Origin: a virus
Length of the DNA: 25,377 nt
IMG/VR virus record: IMGVR_UViG_3300030110_001224
Span: 1-25,377 of that record
Direction: 5' to 3' (one strand)
The translations under genes were made by a program, and so were the position numbers. A model generated the notes under the pieces. The model was not told the DNA's origin. It was given only the letters and a program-made list of their open reading frames with translations, and searched no databases. Below are positions 1 through 4,987 of this stretch, piece by piece. Every line of letters starts with the position of its first letter. The stretch's first letter is position 1.

Positions 1-182
1 CTTTAAAAGAAAAAGCAAAGAACTCTAAATATACTTATGGACAGTTAGCTGCAGTTTACAGAAGAGGACAAGGTGCTTATGTATCTTCAGGTTCTCGTAA
101 TGTATCTATGGCTGCTTGGGCTATGGGAAGAGTAAATAGTTTTATGAAGGGTGGACATTCACAGGATAATGATTTGAAATGA
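1..182 (+). CDS. DUF5824-like phage protein, C-terminal part only
   Basis: Open from the left window edge (first full codon at base 3) to a TGA at 180-182, so 59 codons of the C-terminus are visible. The peptide has an arginine-rich VYRRGQGAY segment, then AWAMGRVNSF, and ends in a short acidic tail. I recognise this from memory as the DUF5824 type of small domain seen in many marine phage genomes, where it may stand alone or be joined to larger structural or peptidase-like proteins. Its function is not known to me. The stop overlaps the next gene's start as ATGA, so the two are probably translationally coupled. How much lies upstream cannot be seen. The reading frame is secure; the family name is moderately secure. 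Confidence 0.7.
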   Translation, partial: LKEKAKNSKYTYGQLAAVYRRGQGAYVSSGSRNVSMAAWAMGRVNSFMKGGHSQDNDLK

Positions 183-1387
183 GCAAAAGAACTCAACCTT
201 ACAAGTATGGAGTACCTGCAAAATATTTATCAGGTATGTCTGATGCAGAAGCACAAGAACTATTCAACGATGGTGTTGCTTTAGATGCTACTACACATAG
301 TAAATTTATAGATACAACCGATTTATTAGGTGGTAGCTATGATTTTACAAATGCAACTCAATGGAATCAAATTTCTAACGCAAATAGAACATCTGCTACA
401 TCAATAACTGCAACATCAGATAATGGTTCTATAAGGACTACAACTGGTTCTTTTGAAAGTGACACAAGATTATATAAAATTAGTATTCAAGGTTCTGTAA
501 CTACAGGAAACATTACTTTAAAATCATGGGGTGGGCAAGAGACTTGGAAAACAGGCATTACAGGAACATTTAACGAAACTGTTTATGCTACTACTTCTTA
601 TGGTGGTTTAATGATTATACTTACTGCAAATACTGCGGTAGCTACTATAACAAGTTTAAAAATTGAAAGACAATATTGTGTGGGTTATTGGAGAAATGAT
701 GGTGTAACTACATGGACTGATAGAAGTGGTGTTGGCAATAATGGCACAGTTGCGGGAAGTCCAGATTCTATAACAATTAGAGAAGGACTTAACTCAAACA
801 GAGATGGACTTGGGTTTTACTTTACTAATCCAAGTAACAATGTGTTAAGGTTAAATGGTGTTGATGAGTATGTAGAAGTACCTGTTTCTAAAGGACTACA
901 AAGTCAAAGTGCATTAACACTTGAAGCGTGGATTAAATGTAATTCAAAATCTACTGCGGGTGCAATTATTGCAAAAGATGATACAACAAATAGAGTATTT
1001 AATCTTACAGTTCTTGAAAGCTCATCTGGTAGTGCTAATAAAGTTATTTTTAATATATATAGCGGTGGTTCTGCTCAATCAGTTACATCAACATCTGTTG
1101 TTGCAGATGGTAATTGGCATCATATAGCAGGAACATTTGAACCTTCAACAAAACAAGTAATATATGTAGATGGAGTTGCAGAAACTACAGATACAAGCTC
1201 AATACCAAGCTCAATAGATTTAAGCACAGATGAAGCAAGTACACCAATTCGTATAGGTAGTTTTGAAAATAATGCTTTGTATTTTGAAGGACTTCTTGAT
1301 GAAATAAAATTATATAACAGAGCATTGTCAGCATCTGAAGTATTAAAAAACTATAAACACCAAAAAGGTAAACATAAAAATGACTAA
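179..1387 (+). CDS. LamG / concanavalin A-like lectin domain protein
   Basis: 402 residues. Residues about 220-392 form a clear LamG (concanavalin A-like glucanase/lectin) fold signature: an opening LRLNGVDEYVEVP strand, LTLEAWIK, then GNWHHIAGTFE, the VIYVDGVAE hairpin, IRIGSFE and a closing LDEIKLYNRALSASEV. Residues about 45-165 look like a separate beta-sandwich, Thr/Ser/Gly-rich and similar in texture to carbohydrate-binding modules. Such proteins are usually capsid or tail decorations or receptor-binding appendages that bind sugars; which one applies here is inference. There is no signal peptide. The ATG overlaps the upstream TGA (ATGA) and the 3' end overlaps the next gene by 8 bases. 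The domain call is strong and the exact virion role is unknown. Confidence 0.85.
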   Translation: MSKRTQPYKYGVPAKYLSGMSDAEAQELFNDGVALDATTHSKFIDTTDLLGGSYDFTNATQWNQISNANRTSATSITATSDNGSIRTTTGSFESDTRLYKISIQGSVTTGNITLKSWGGQETWKTGITGTFNETVYATTSYGGLMIILTANTAVATITSLKIERQYCVGYWRNDGVTTWTDRSGVGNNGTVAGSPDSITIREGLNSNRDGLGFYFTNPSNNVLRLNGVDEYVEVPVSKGLQSQSALTLEAWIKCNSKSTAGAIIAKDDTTNRVFNLTVLESSSGSANKVIFNIYSGGSAQSVTSTSVVADGNWHHIAGTFEPSTKQVIYVDGVAETTDTSSIPSSIDLSTDEASTPIRIGSFENNALYFEGLLDEIKLYNRALSASEVLKNYKHQKGKHKND

Positions 1388-1922
1388 TACATATTTAATA
1401 TTAACCAAAGCAGTATACGAAAGTAAACTGCCAAGTAAACTAAAAACTGCGGATAGATTGTCTTGGAATGAGTACACTTATAAAGATGTAGAAAAGACTG
1501 GCAAAAGAATGGTAGACAAGTACGATTACTACCCATCAGATAATAACACAAAAGCTGAAATAAAGGCGTATATGGACGATTGTAACGTAGATTATTCATC
1601 AAGCGATACCAAAGCAGAGTTACTTGAAAAGCTCATGTTAGAGCCTCATTCTGTGCCACAAGTTGAAGAAGAGTATAAGTACACAGAGCAAGAAGTAGAT
1701 ACTACTACATTGCAAGACCCAACTTGGCAAGAATGTGCATTTAAATATGGCAAGTTAGGTGCTCCAAGATGGAATAGTGACAATACAAAGGTTCTTGTTA
1801 AATATGAATTAGCAATAACTGATGGAACTCTAGACCAAGTTAAAGGAGTTAGTGGTATTACTGCTTTATCTCATAGTGAATGTTTAGCTGAAATGAAAAA
1901 GGATGAATGGTCTAATGAGTGA
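1380..1922 (+). CDS. HeH/LEM-like motif protein of unknown role
   Basis: 180 residues, overlapping the LamG gene by 8 bases. Residues about 56-87 read NTKAEIKAYMDDCNVDY followed by a serine-rich turn and DTKAELLEKL. This is the typical helix-extension-helix (HeH/LEM, SAP-like) pattern found at the ends of phage structural and head-associated proteins. The rest is charged, with an N-terminal segment rich in Lys and Tyr and a C-terminal part containing DPTWQECAFKYGK. No membrane segment or signal peptide is visible. In other phages HeH motifs occur in head-completion and capsid-accessory proteins and sometimes in DNA-binding proteins; nothing here decides between these. The next gene begins 8 bases before this stop. 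Confidence 0.65.
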   Translation: MTNTYLILTKAVYESKLPSKLKTADRLSWNEYTYKDVEKTGKRMVDKYDYYPSDNNTKAEIKAYMDDCNVDYSSSDTKAELLEKLMLEPHSVPQVEEEYKYTEQEVDTTTLQDPTWQECAFKYGKLGAPRWNSDNTKVLVKYELAITDGTLDQVKGVSGITALSHSECLAEMKKDEWSNE

Positions 1923-2034
1923 CGATTTGAAAGATTACATAACTATAATAGCTTTTTTAGTTATAGTACTTGGTGGTTTAGTGTTGCTTGGAAGTTGTGA
2001 TAGTGGTTGGTCAGTAGCTGGTTATGAGGTATGA
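1915..2034 (+). CDS. 39-residue single-TM protein with lipobox-like motif
   Basis: ATG at 1915 lies inside the end of the HeH gene, and the TGA at 2032-2034 overlaps the next ATG (ATGA). The 39-residue product has a short acidic N-terminus, an uninterrupted hydrophobic stretch from about residue 9 to 26, then L-L-G-S-C at 24-28, and a short polar tail. L-G-S-C fits the bacterial lipobox pattern, so this could be a tiny lipoprotein of the outer-spanin (Rz1) kind, or simply a one-pass membrane peptide. The N-terminus lacks the usual basic residues of a signal peptide apart from one Lys, which weakens the lipoprotein reading. Frame support comes from exact coupling at both ends. The function is unproven. 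Confidence 0.55.
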   Translation: MSDDLKDYITIIAFLVIVLGGLVLLGSCDSGWSVAGYEV

Positions 2035-2357
2035 GCGATGAAAAAACGTACAGGTCGGTCGGTATGGCAAAGATTGATGATAACTTTCGTATCAGTCTTA
2101 ACATTAAGTGGCTTGGTCAAATTATTGTTGGAGTTGGCATCCTTGTTATGGGATACTTACGTATTGAAAACAGGATTGGAGAACTTGAGCGAAGAGTTCA
2201 ACTTGCTGATACCAACATTGAAGAACTTGTAAGTAAACACATAGAGGAAGAAGATAAAAAAATAACACAAATGCAAGAGCAATTAGAATGGTATCAAACA
2301 GAATTAAACTTAAATCCCTTATCTTGGGGAAAGAAAAAAAGAAAGAAAAGAAAGTAA
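2031..2357 (+). CDS. Single-TM coiled-coil membrane protein
   Basis: 108 residues. One transmembrane segment is predicted at residues about 27-43 (WLGQIIVGVGILVMGYL), followed by a long charged helix at about 44-85 that reads as a coiled coil, and a C-terminus made almost only of Lys and Arg. This is the architecture of inner-membrane spanins or of accessory holin-like proteins, and the position among other small membrane proteins agrees. The start at 2031 overlaps the previous stop as ATGA. An internal Met at residue 12 (MAKIDDNFR) could be the real start, but neither has a strong Shine-Dalgarno. The 3' end runs through an A-rich tract containing a run of seven A at 2334-2340. The function is inferred from architecture only. 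Confidence 0.6.
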   Translation: MSDEKTYRSVGMAKIDDNFRISLNIKWLGQIIVGVGILVMGYLRIENRIGELERRVQLADTNIEELVSKHIEEEDKKITQMQEQLEWYQTELNLNPLSWGKKKRKKRK

Positions 2358-2359
2358 TC

Positions 2360-2422
2360 TTGACTGAAGATGACTTTAATCATAACTATTTTATTAACAG
2401 GGAACTACGGAGAGTCCGATGA
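2360..2422 (+). CDS. Possible 20-codon TTG-start ORF
   Basis: A short frame starting at TTG (2360) and ending in a TGA that overlaps the next ATG at 2419 as ATGA. The product would be MTEDDFNHNYFINRELRRVR. It fills the only gap in this gene run. Its frame is also the -1 frame relative to the preceding gene and stays open back through the A-rich tract, so it could instead be the tail of a frameshift product. The start codon is weak, the ORF is very short and no clear Shine-Dalgarno is seen, so it may be non-coding spacer. Confidence 0.2.
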   Translation: MTEDDFNHNYFINRELRRVR

Positions 2423-2520
2423 AAAAAATCCCATATTATTGCATATTTTGTAATAAACCAAAAGGGGAAATATATCTTGGAGTCTGCGAAAAATGTATTA
2501 AACAAGAAAAAGAACGATAA
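2419..2520 (+). CDS. 33-residue four-cysteine (zinc-ribbon-like) microprotein
   Basis: ATG at 2419 with a purine-rich GGAGAG just upstream; the TAA at 2518-2520 overlaps the next ATG by one base (TAATG). The product has 33 residues with two C-x2-C pairs: C-I-F-C near residues 8-11 and C-E-K-C near 23-26. They are separated by a Lys/Gly-containing loop, with a basic C-terminus. This is the minimal arrangement for a single zinc ribbon or knuckle. Such proteins may bind nucleic acid or protein; the target is unknown. It is embedded between two membrane-protein genes, which is an odd place for a zinc protein. The frame is well supported by the SD, the overlaps and the paired cysteines. Confidence 0.6.
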   Translation: MKKIPYYCIFCNKPKGEIYLGVCEKCIKQEKER

Positions 2521-2837
2521 TGAACTTTATGGAGATTTACAGCGAAGCGGGTATGATAGGTGTCGTAGGGGCTTTATTAGTGTACTTAGTATACTCAATG
2601 AGCAAAAGAGGAAACGAGCAAGCCAACGCAATAGAAGAACTAAAGATAGAAAACAAGGGACAGAGTGAAACACTTGAAAATATGGAAGGTATGGTTATAA
2701 AATTAATAGACAGATGGAATAAGTCTGATGAAAAATTAGATAGAAAATTTGATGACTTAACTAAAGAAATAAACGACTTAGATAATCAGGTATCTGAAAT
2801 CAAAGGAGTTATAAGTAGATTAAACGGAAAAAACTAA
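2520..2837 (+). CDS. Holin-like single-TM protein with coiled-coil tail
   Basis: 105 residues. A short N-terminal segment is followed by one transmembrane helix at about 10-27 (AGMIGVVGALLVYLVYSM), a basic stop-transfer patch (SKRG), and then a long heptad-like charged helix to the C-terminus. The layout resembles BhlA/UviB-type bacteriocin/phage holins (N-terminal TM, cytoplasmic coiled coil), but I see no sequence signature that proves the family. It starts by one-base overlap with the four-cysteine gene and ends by one-base overlap with the next membrane gene, so the group is probably produced together. Alternatives are a virion membrane-contact protein or a superinfection factor. Confidence 0.6.
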   Translation: MNFMEIYSEAGMIGVVGALLVYLVYSMSKRGNEQANAIEELKIENKGQSETLENMEGMVIKLIDRWNKSDEKLDRKFDDLTKEINDLDNQVSEIKGVISRLNGKN

Positions 2838-3073
2838 TGAAGTTAAATACAAATATATCAATAGAAAACATTGTAACAATCGTTGCTTTAATTTGTTCCG
2901 TAACATTAGCATTTGGTTTTATGAAATATGATGTAAACATATTAAAAAAAGAATTAGATTTAAAAGTAGATAAGAGAGAAGTAGTTGCTGATAGAGAACT
3001 TATTGCTTATAAACTTGATGTAATTATGCAAGATATTGCAGAAATAAAAGAAACACTAAAGGAGAATAAATAA
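2837..3073 (+). CDS. Small single-TM coiled-coil protein
   Basis: 78 residues with a transmembrane segment at about 9-29 (IENIVTIVALICSVTLAFGFM), followed by a charged helix to the end with regular hydrophobic spacing (LKKELDLKVDKREV and IMQDIAEIKETLKENK). The organisation repeats that of the preceding gene, so the two could be a holin/antiholin-type pair or a hetero-oligomeric membrane complex; this is inference from architecture and adjacency. It is coupled at both ends by TAATG. A strong AAAGGAG motif near its 3' end (about 3059-3065) serves the next gene. Confidence 0.55.
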   Translation: MKLNTNISIENIVTIVALICSVTLAFGFMKYDVNILKKELDLKVDKREVVADRELIAYKLDVIMQDIAEIKETLKENK

Positions 3074-3306
3074 TGGAATGGTTATCGTTAAGTAACGCAG
3101 CGTATTTGGCTGCTATTTTAATTGGTGGTTACATGAGTGTAGTTGCTGTAAAGTGGAGACCTATCTTAAAAGAATTTAAAGAAGTAGCTGAAAGATATAA
3201 TGAAGCTATGAAAGATGGTAAACTTAGTGCAAAAGAAAAGCAAGAGATTGCAAAAGAATGCATGGACATTTTATCTGTAGCAATTAGAATGGTATGGGGT
3301 AAATAA
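3073..3306 (+). CDS. Small single-TM protein, holin-like
   Basis: 77 residues. A transmembrane helix at about 7-26 (SNAAYLAAILIGGYMSVVAV) is followed by a basic patch (KWRP) and an amphipathic helical region containing DGKLSAKEKQEIAKECMDIL. The start is preceded by GGAGAATAA and overlaps the upstream TAA by one base. The TM plus short helical tail is typical of small holins such as the LLH and related classes, but a family cannot be fixed by eye. It is the last of the membrane-protein run; the genes that follow encode soluble basic proteins. Confidence 0.55.
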   Translation: MEWLSLSNAAYLAAILIGGYMSVVAVKWRPILKEFKEVAERYNEAMKDGKLSAKEKQEIAKECMDILSVAIRMVWGK

Positions 3307-3446
3307 TGCCTGCACAAAAAGCTAAAAAAGAAAAGAAAAAAAAAGAACCTGCAGTAGAAGTTGATGAAACAATGATACTTGTATTAGATAAACTAAGTGA
3401 ACTAGAAGAACGACTACAAAAAGTAGAAAGTCGAATGGGATTATAA
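3306..3446 (+). CDS. 46-residue basic/coiled-coil microprotein
   Basis: ATG at 3306 in one-base overlap with the previous TAA; stop TAA at 3444-3446 overlaps the next ATG. The 46-residue product has a Lys-dominated N-terminus (residues 5-14), a short Pro/Val/Glu linker and a C-terminal amphipathic helix (LDKLSELEERLQKVESRM) with leucines in heptad spacing, suggesting self-association. No known family is recognised. The basic head plus oligomerising tail would suit a DNA- or capsid-lattice-associated accessory protein, but that is speculation. Coding is supported by perfect end-to-end coupling. Confidence 0.55.
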   Translation: MPAQKAKKEKKKKEPAVEVDETMILVLDKLSELEERLQKVESRMGL

Positions 3447-3733
3447 TGGCTCGTAAACAAGGTAAAATGCCTGCTAAAAATAAAAAGAACTTTCGCTCCA
3501 CTAAATCTGGAGCTGGAATGACACGAGCAGGTGTAGCAGCTTACAGAAGAATGAATCCCGGTTCTAAGTTAAAGACAGCAGTAACTGGTAAAGTAAAAGC
3601 TGGTAGTAAATCAGCAAAACGAAGAAGTAGTTATTGCAGTAGGTCAGCAGGTCAAATGAAAATGCATAACATTAGTTGTTCAAAAACTCCTGATAAGAGA
3701 ATTTGCGCAGCTAGAAGAAGATGGAAGTGTTAA
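3446..3733 (+). CDS. Basic conserved marine-phage protein (DUF6321-like)
   Basis: 95 residues, strongly basic. It contains STKSGAGMTRAGVAAYRRMN, then PGSKLKTAVTG, a central KAGSKSAKRRSSYCSRSAGQ and a C-terminal KTPDKRICAARRRWKC. This set (G-x-T-x-x-G-V-A-A-Y-R-R-x-N-P-G-S-K-L-K-T-A-V and the final R-R-R/K-W-K-C) recurs in small phage and phage-like proteins that I recall as DUF6321; the label is from memory. Four cysteines are present and may bind metal. The role is unknown; DNA binding or an internal virion position is plausible from the charge. It starts in TAATG overlap and is followed after one base by the next gene. Confidence 0.7.
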   Translation: MARKQGKMPAKNKKNFRSTKSGAGMTRAGVAAYRRMNPGSKLKTAVTGKVKAGSKSAKRRSSYCSRSAGQMKMHNISCSKTPDKRICAARRRWKC

Positions 3734-3734
3734 T

Positions 3735-3878
3735 ATGTCAAAAAAAGATGCGTGTTATTTTAAAGTAAAAGCAAGATACAAAGTATGGCCATCAGCATAT
3801 GCTTCAGGTGCATTGAGTAAATGCAGAAAAGTTGGAGCAGCTAATTGGGGTAACTCTAGTAAAAAAGGTAAGAAGTAA
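3735..3878 (+). CDS. 47-residue conserved basic protein with W-P-S-A-Y-A-S-G motif
   Basis: The ATG follows the previous stop after one base (TAATATG) and the TAA overlaps the next ATG. The product reads with the core ACYFKVKARYKVWPSAYASG, followed by A-L-S-K-C-R-K-V-G-A-A-N-W-G-N. I have seen this K-A-R-Y-x-V-W-P-S-A-Y-A-S-G-x-L-x-K-C-R core in many phage and viral genomes as a small stand-alone protein of unknown function. It has two cysteines, a Lys-rich tail and no membrane segment. It is too short for many gene callers, but the coupling and the recognisable core make it secure. Confidence 0.7.
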   Translation: MSKKDACYFKVKARYKVWPSAYASGALSKCRKVGAANWGNSSKKGKK

Positions 3879-4039
3879 TGAATAAAAAAGTAAAAGCACC
3901 AAAAGGTTATCATTGGATGAAATCTGGTAGAGGCGTAAAACTTATGAAAAATCCAAGAGGTGGATATAAAGCACATAAAGGTGCTAGTCTTACTACTTCA
4001 TTTAAAGTACAAATGATTCCTCATAGAAAAAAGAAGTAA
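3878..4039 (+). CDS. 53-residue conserved basic protein (K-G-Y-H-W-M-K motif)
   Basis: Starts and ends in one-base stop/start overlaps. The core is KAPKGYHWMKSGRGVKLMK, then a Gly/Lys turn (NPRGGYKAHKGAS) and a short Thr/Ser segment ending in HRKKK. This resembles small Lys-rich phage proteins with a K-A-P-K-G-x-H-W-M-x-x-G opening that occur next to the other small basic genes in marine phages (recognition from memory). Nothing indicates an enzyme. High charge and aromatic residues suggest nucleic-acid or virion-surface contact, unproven. Confidence 0.62.
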   Translation: MNKKVKAPKGYHWMKSGRGVKLMKNPRGGYKAHKGASLTTSFKVQMIPHRKKK

Positions 4040-4233
4040 TGGCTAAAGAAGGATTAAGAAAATGGTTTTCTCGCAATCAAGGTAAAGGTTGGGTAGATTG
4101 TAAAACTGGAAAACCATGTGGAAGACGTAAAGGTGAAAAACGAAAATCATACCCAGCTTGTAGACCTACAATGGCTCAATGTACTTCTGCAATGAAAAAG
4201 AAAACGAGTAGTAAACGAATAAGTTGGAAATAG
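4039..4233 (+). CDS. 64-residue basic Cys protein (DUF5872-like)
   Basis: The sequence opens GLRKWFSRNQGKGWVDCKTG, then KPCGRRKGEKRKSYPACRP. The L-x-x-W-F ... G-W-V-D ... P-C-G-R ... Y-P-x-C-x-P arrangement matches a small protein family common in marine phages that I associate, with some uncertainty, with DUF5872. Cysteines at about 21, 27, 41 and 48 could form a metal site. It is coupled to the upstream gene by TAATG. Its stop TAG is part of the AGGAG Shine-Dalgarno of the next gene. The function is unknown. Confidence 0.65.
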   Translation: MAKEGLRKWFSRNQGKGWVDCKTGKPCGRRKGEKRKSYPACRPTMAQCTSAMKKKTSSKRISWK

Positions 4234-4242
4234 GAGTATATT

Positions 4243-4497
4243 ATGAAAAAAGGTAAAAAAGGTAAACGATGTGGCAGAGGTAAATTACCAGATGGTAAAG
4301 GTGGATGTCGTAAAATGACACGAAATGAATTAAGATATTTAGGTGATAAAACAGTATTAGGAGCAATAGCACCAAGTATGGCTACTATATATAAAGCTGG
4401 TCCTAAAGCAGCTGCTGTAGCAGGCGCTGTAGGTGCTTATAGAGCTGGTAAAAAAGCTAAGAAAAAAATGAGTAACTATTACAGAAAGAAAAAATAA
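4243..4497 (+). CDS. 84-residue basic protein with small hydrophobic core
   Basis: The N-terminus is almost all Lys/Gly with a C-G-R-G-K-x-P-D-G-K-G-G-C loop at residues 10-22, which could be a small metal or disulphide knot. Residues about 38-66 are Ala/Gly-rich and weakly hydrophobic (VLGAIAPSMATIYKAGPKAA, then AVAGAVGAY), possibly membrane-interacting. The C-terminus is again Lys-rich. The AGGAG at 4232-4236, overlapping the previous stop, stands 6 bases before the ATG, the best canonical SD in this stretch. The gene ends in TAATG overlap. Family not recognised; a DNA- or membrane-contacting minor virion protein is conceivable. Confidence 0.6.
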   Translation: MKKGKKGKRCGRGKLPDGKGGCRKMTRNELRYLGDKTVLGAIAPSMATIYKAGPKAAAVAGAVGAYRAGKKAKKKMSNYYRKKK

Positions 4498-4781
4498 TGT
4501 CTGACGTTATAGGATTAGCAGATGTATCTAGTAAAGATACAGGTCGTGGTAGTTCTTTAAAAACTGGAGGCATGCGCAGAACATATAATAAAAGGAGAAA
4601 AAAGATGCCAAGTGCAATGAAATGTAAAAGTGGATGGAAAAAGATGGGATACAAAAGCATGAGTGATTGTATGTCATATGGTAAGAAAAAAGTTGGTGAC
4701 TTAGACAAAGATGGCAAGATGTCTTCTTACGAAAGTAAAAGGTCAGCAGCTATACAAAAAGCAATGAAAGGTAGGAAGTAA
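4497..4781 (+). CDS. Basic protein with EF-hand loop; likely internal start at 4605
   Basis: 94 residues from the TAATG-coupled ATG at 4497, or 58 residues from an internal ATG at 4605 with an excellent AGGAG seven bases upstream. The 58-residue part opens MPSAMKCKSGWKKMGYKSMS and is clearly paralogous to the start of the next gene, which begins exactly at the equivalent Met; this argues that 4605 is the ancestral start. It then has a perfect 12-residue EF-hand calcium loop, DLDKDGKMSSYE (ligand positions D1, D3, D5, G6, hydrophobic 8, S9, E12), and a basic helix (SKRSAAIQKAMKGRK). The 36-residue extension is unrelated to the paralogue. Both forms may be made. Function unknown; a calcium-stabilised virion accessory is one idea. 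Confidence 0.65.
   Translation: MSDVIGLADVSSKDTGRGSSLKTGGMRRTYNKRRKKMPSAMKCKSGWKKMGYKSMSDCMSYGKKKVGDLDKDGKMSSYESKRSAAIQKAMKGRK
4593..4597 (+). promoter_or_regulatory. Internal Shine-Dalgarno AGGAG before ATG 4605
   Basis: AGGAG with a seven-base A-rich spacer to ATG 4605, inside the longer reading frame that begins at 4497. It is a stronger ribosome site than that at 4497, which relies on stop/start coupling. Together with the paralogue alignment it supports 4605 as a real, perhaps the main, start. Confidence 0.6.
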
Positions 4782-4867
4782 TGCCAAGTAAAGCAAAGTG
4801 CAAAGTAGGTTGGAAAGCTATGGGTTATAAATCCATGTCCGATTGTGCAAGTTATGGTAAAAAGAAA
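4605..4867 (+). repeat. Tandem gene duplication, two diverged copies of about 87 bp
   Basis: Bases 4605-4691 and 4781-4867 encode the same 29-residue pattern, M-P-S-x-x-K-C-K-x-G-W-K-x-M-G-Y-K-S-M-S-D-C-x-S-Y-G-K-K-K. The DNA is still alignable without gaps but differs at many codon positions, so the duplication is not recent. After the shared part the two proteins differ completely: an EF-hand plus basic helix in the first, a charged Lys/Glu/Arg helix in the second. Confidence 0.75.
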
Positions 4868-4987
4868 ATGACTCAAAAACCAGATACTAGTGTTAAAGAA
4901 GAAGGTGCTAAAAGAGGAAAAGATAGAGCTATAGCTGCTAACTCAAGAATGAAAAAACGATTAGCTAAAGAACGTAGTAGTTACTAA
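4781..4987 (+). CDS. Basic protein, paralogue of the preceding EF-hand protein
   Basis: 68 residues. Residues 1-29 (MPSKAKCKVGWKAMGYKSMS, then DCASYGKKK) repeat the module of the upstream gene, including both cysteines and the G-Y-K-S-M-S-D-C core. The second half is a highly charged helix (EEGAKRGKDRAIAANSRMKK and on) without an EF-hand. It starts and ends with one-base stop/start overlaps. Two proteins sharing a head and differing in the tail suggest that the shared Cys module docks to a common partner. The role is not known. Confidence 0.65.
   Translation: MPSKAKCKVGWKAMGYKSMSDCASYGKKKMTQKPDTSVKEEGAKRGKDRAIAANSRMKKRLAKERSSY

Noticed and set aside
2038-2232. 64-codon + strand ORF with hydrophobic stretch
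   Set aside because: It is an out-of-frame shadow of the gene at 2031, which has exact ATGA coupling and extends beyond it; the hydrophobicity comes from the same TM-coding DNA.
2477-2668. 63-codon + strand ORF overlapping the four-cysteine and holin-like genes
   Set aside because: It starts inside one coupled gene and ends inside another. The genes at 2419 and 2520 join exactly by TAATG and have meaningful motifs; this frame has none.
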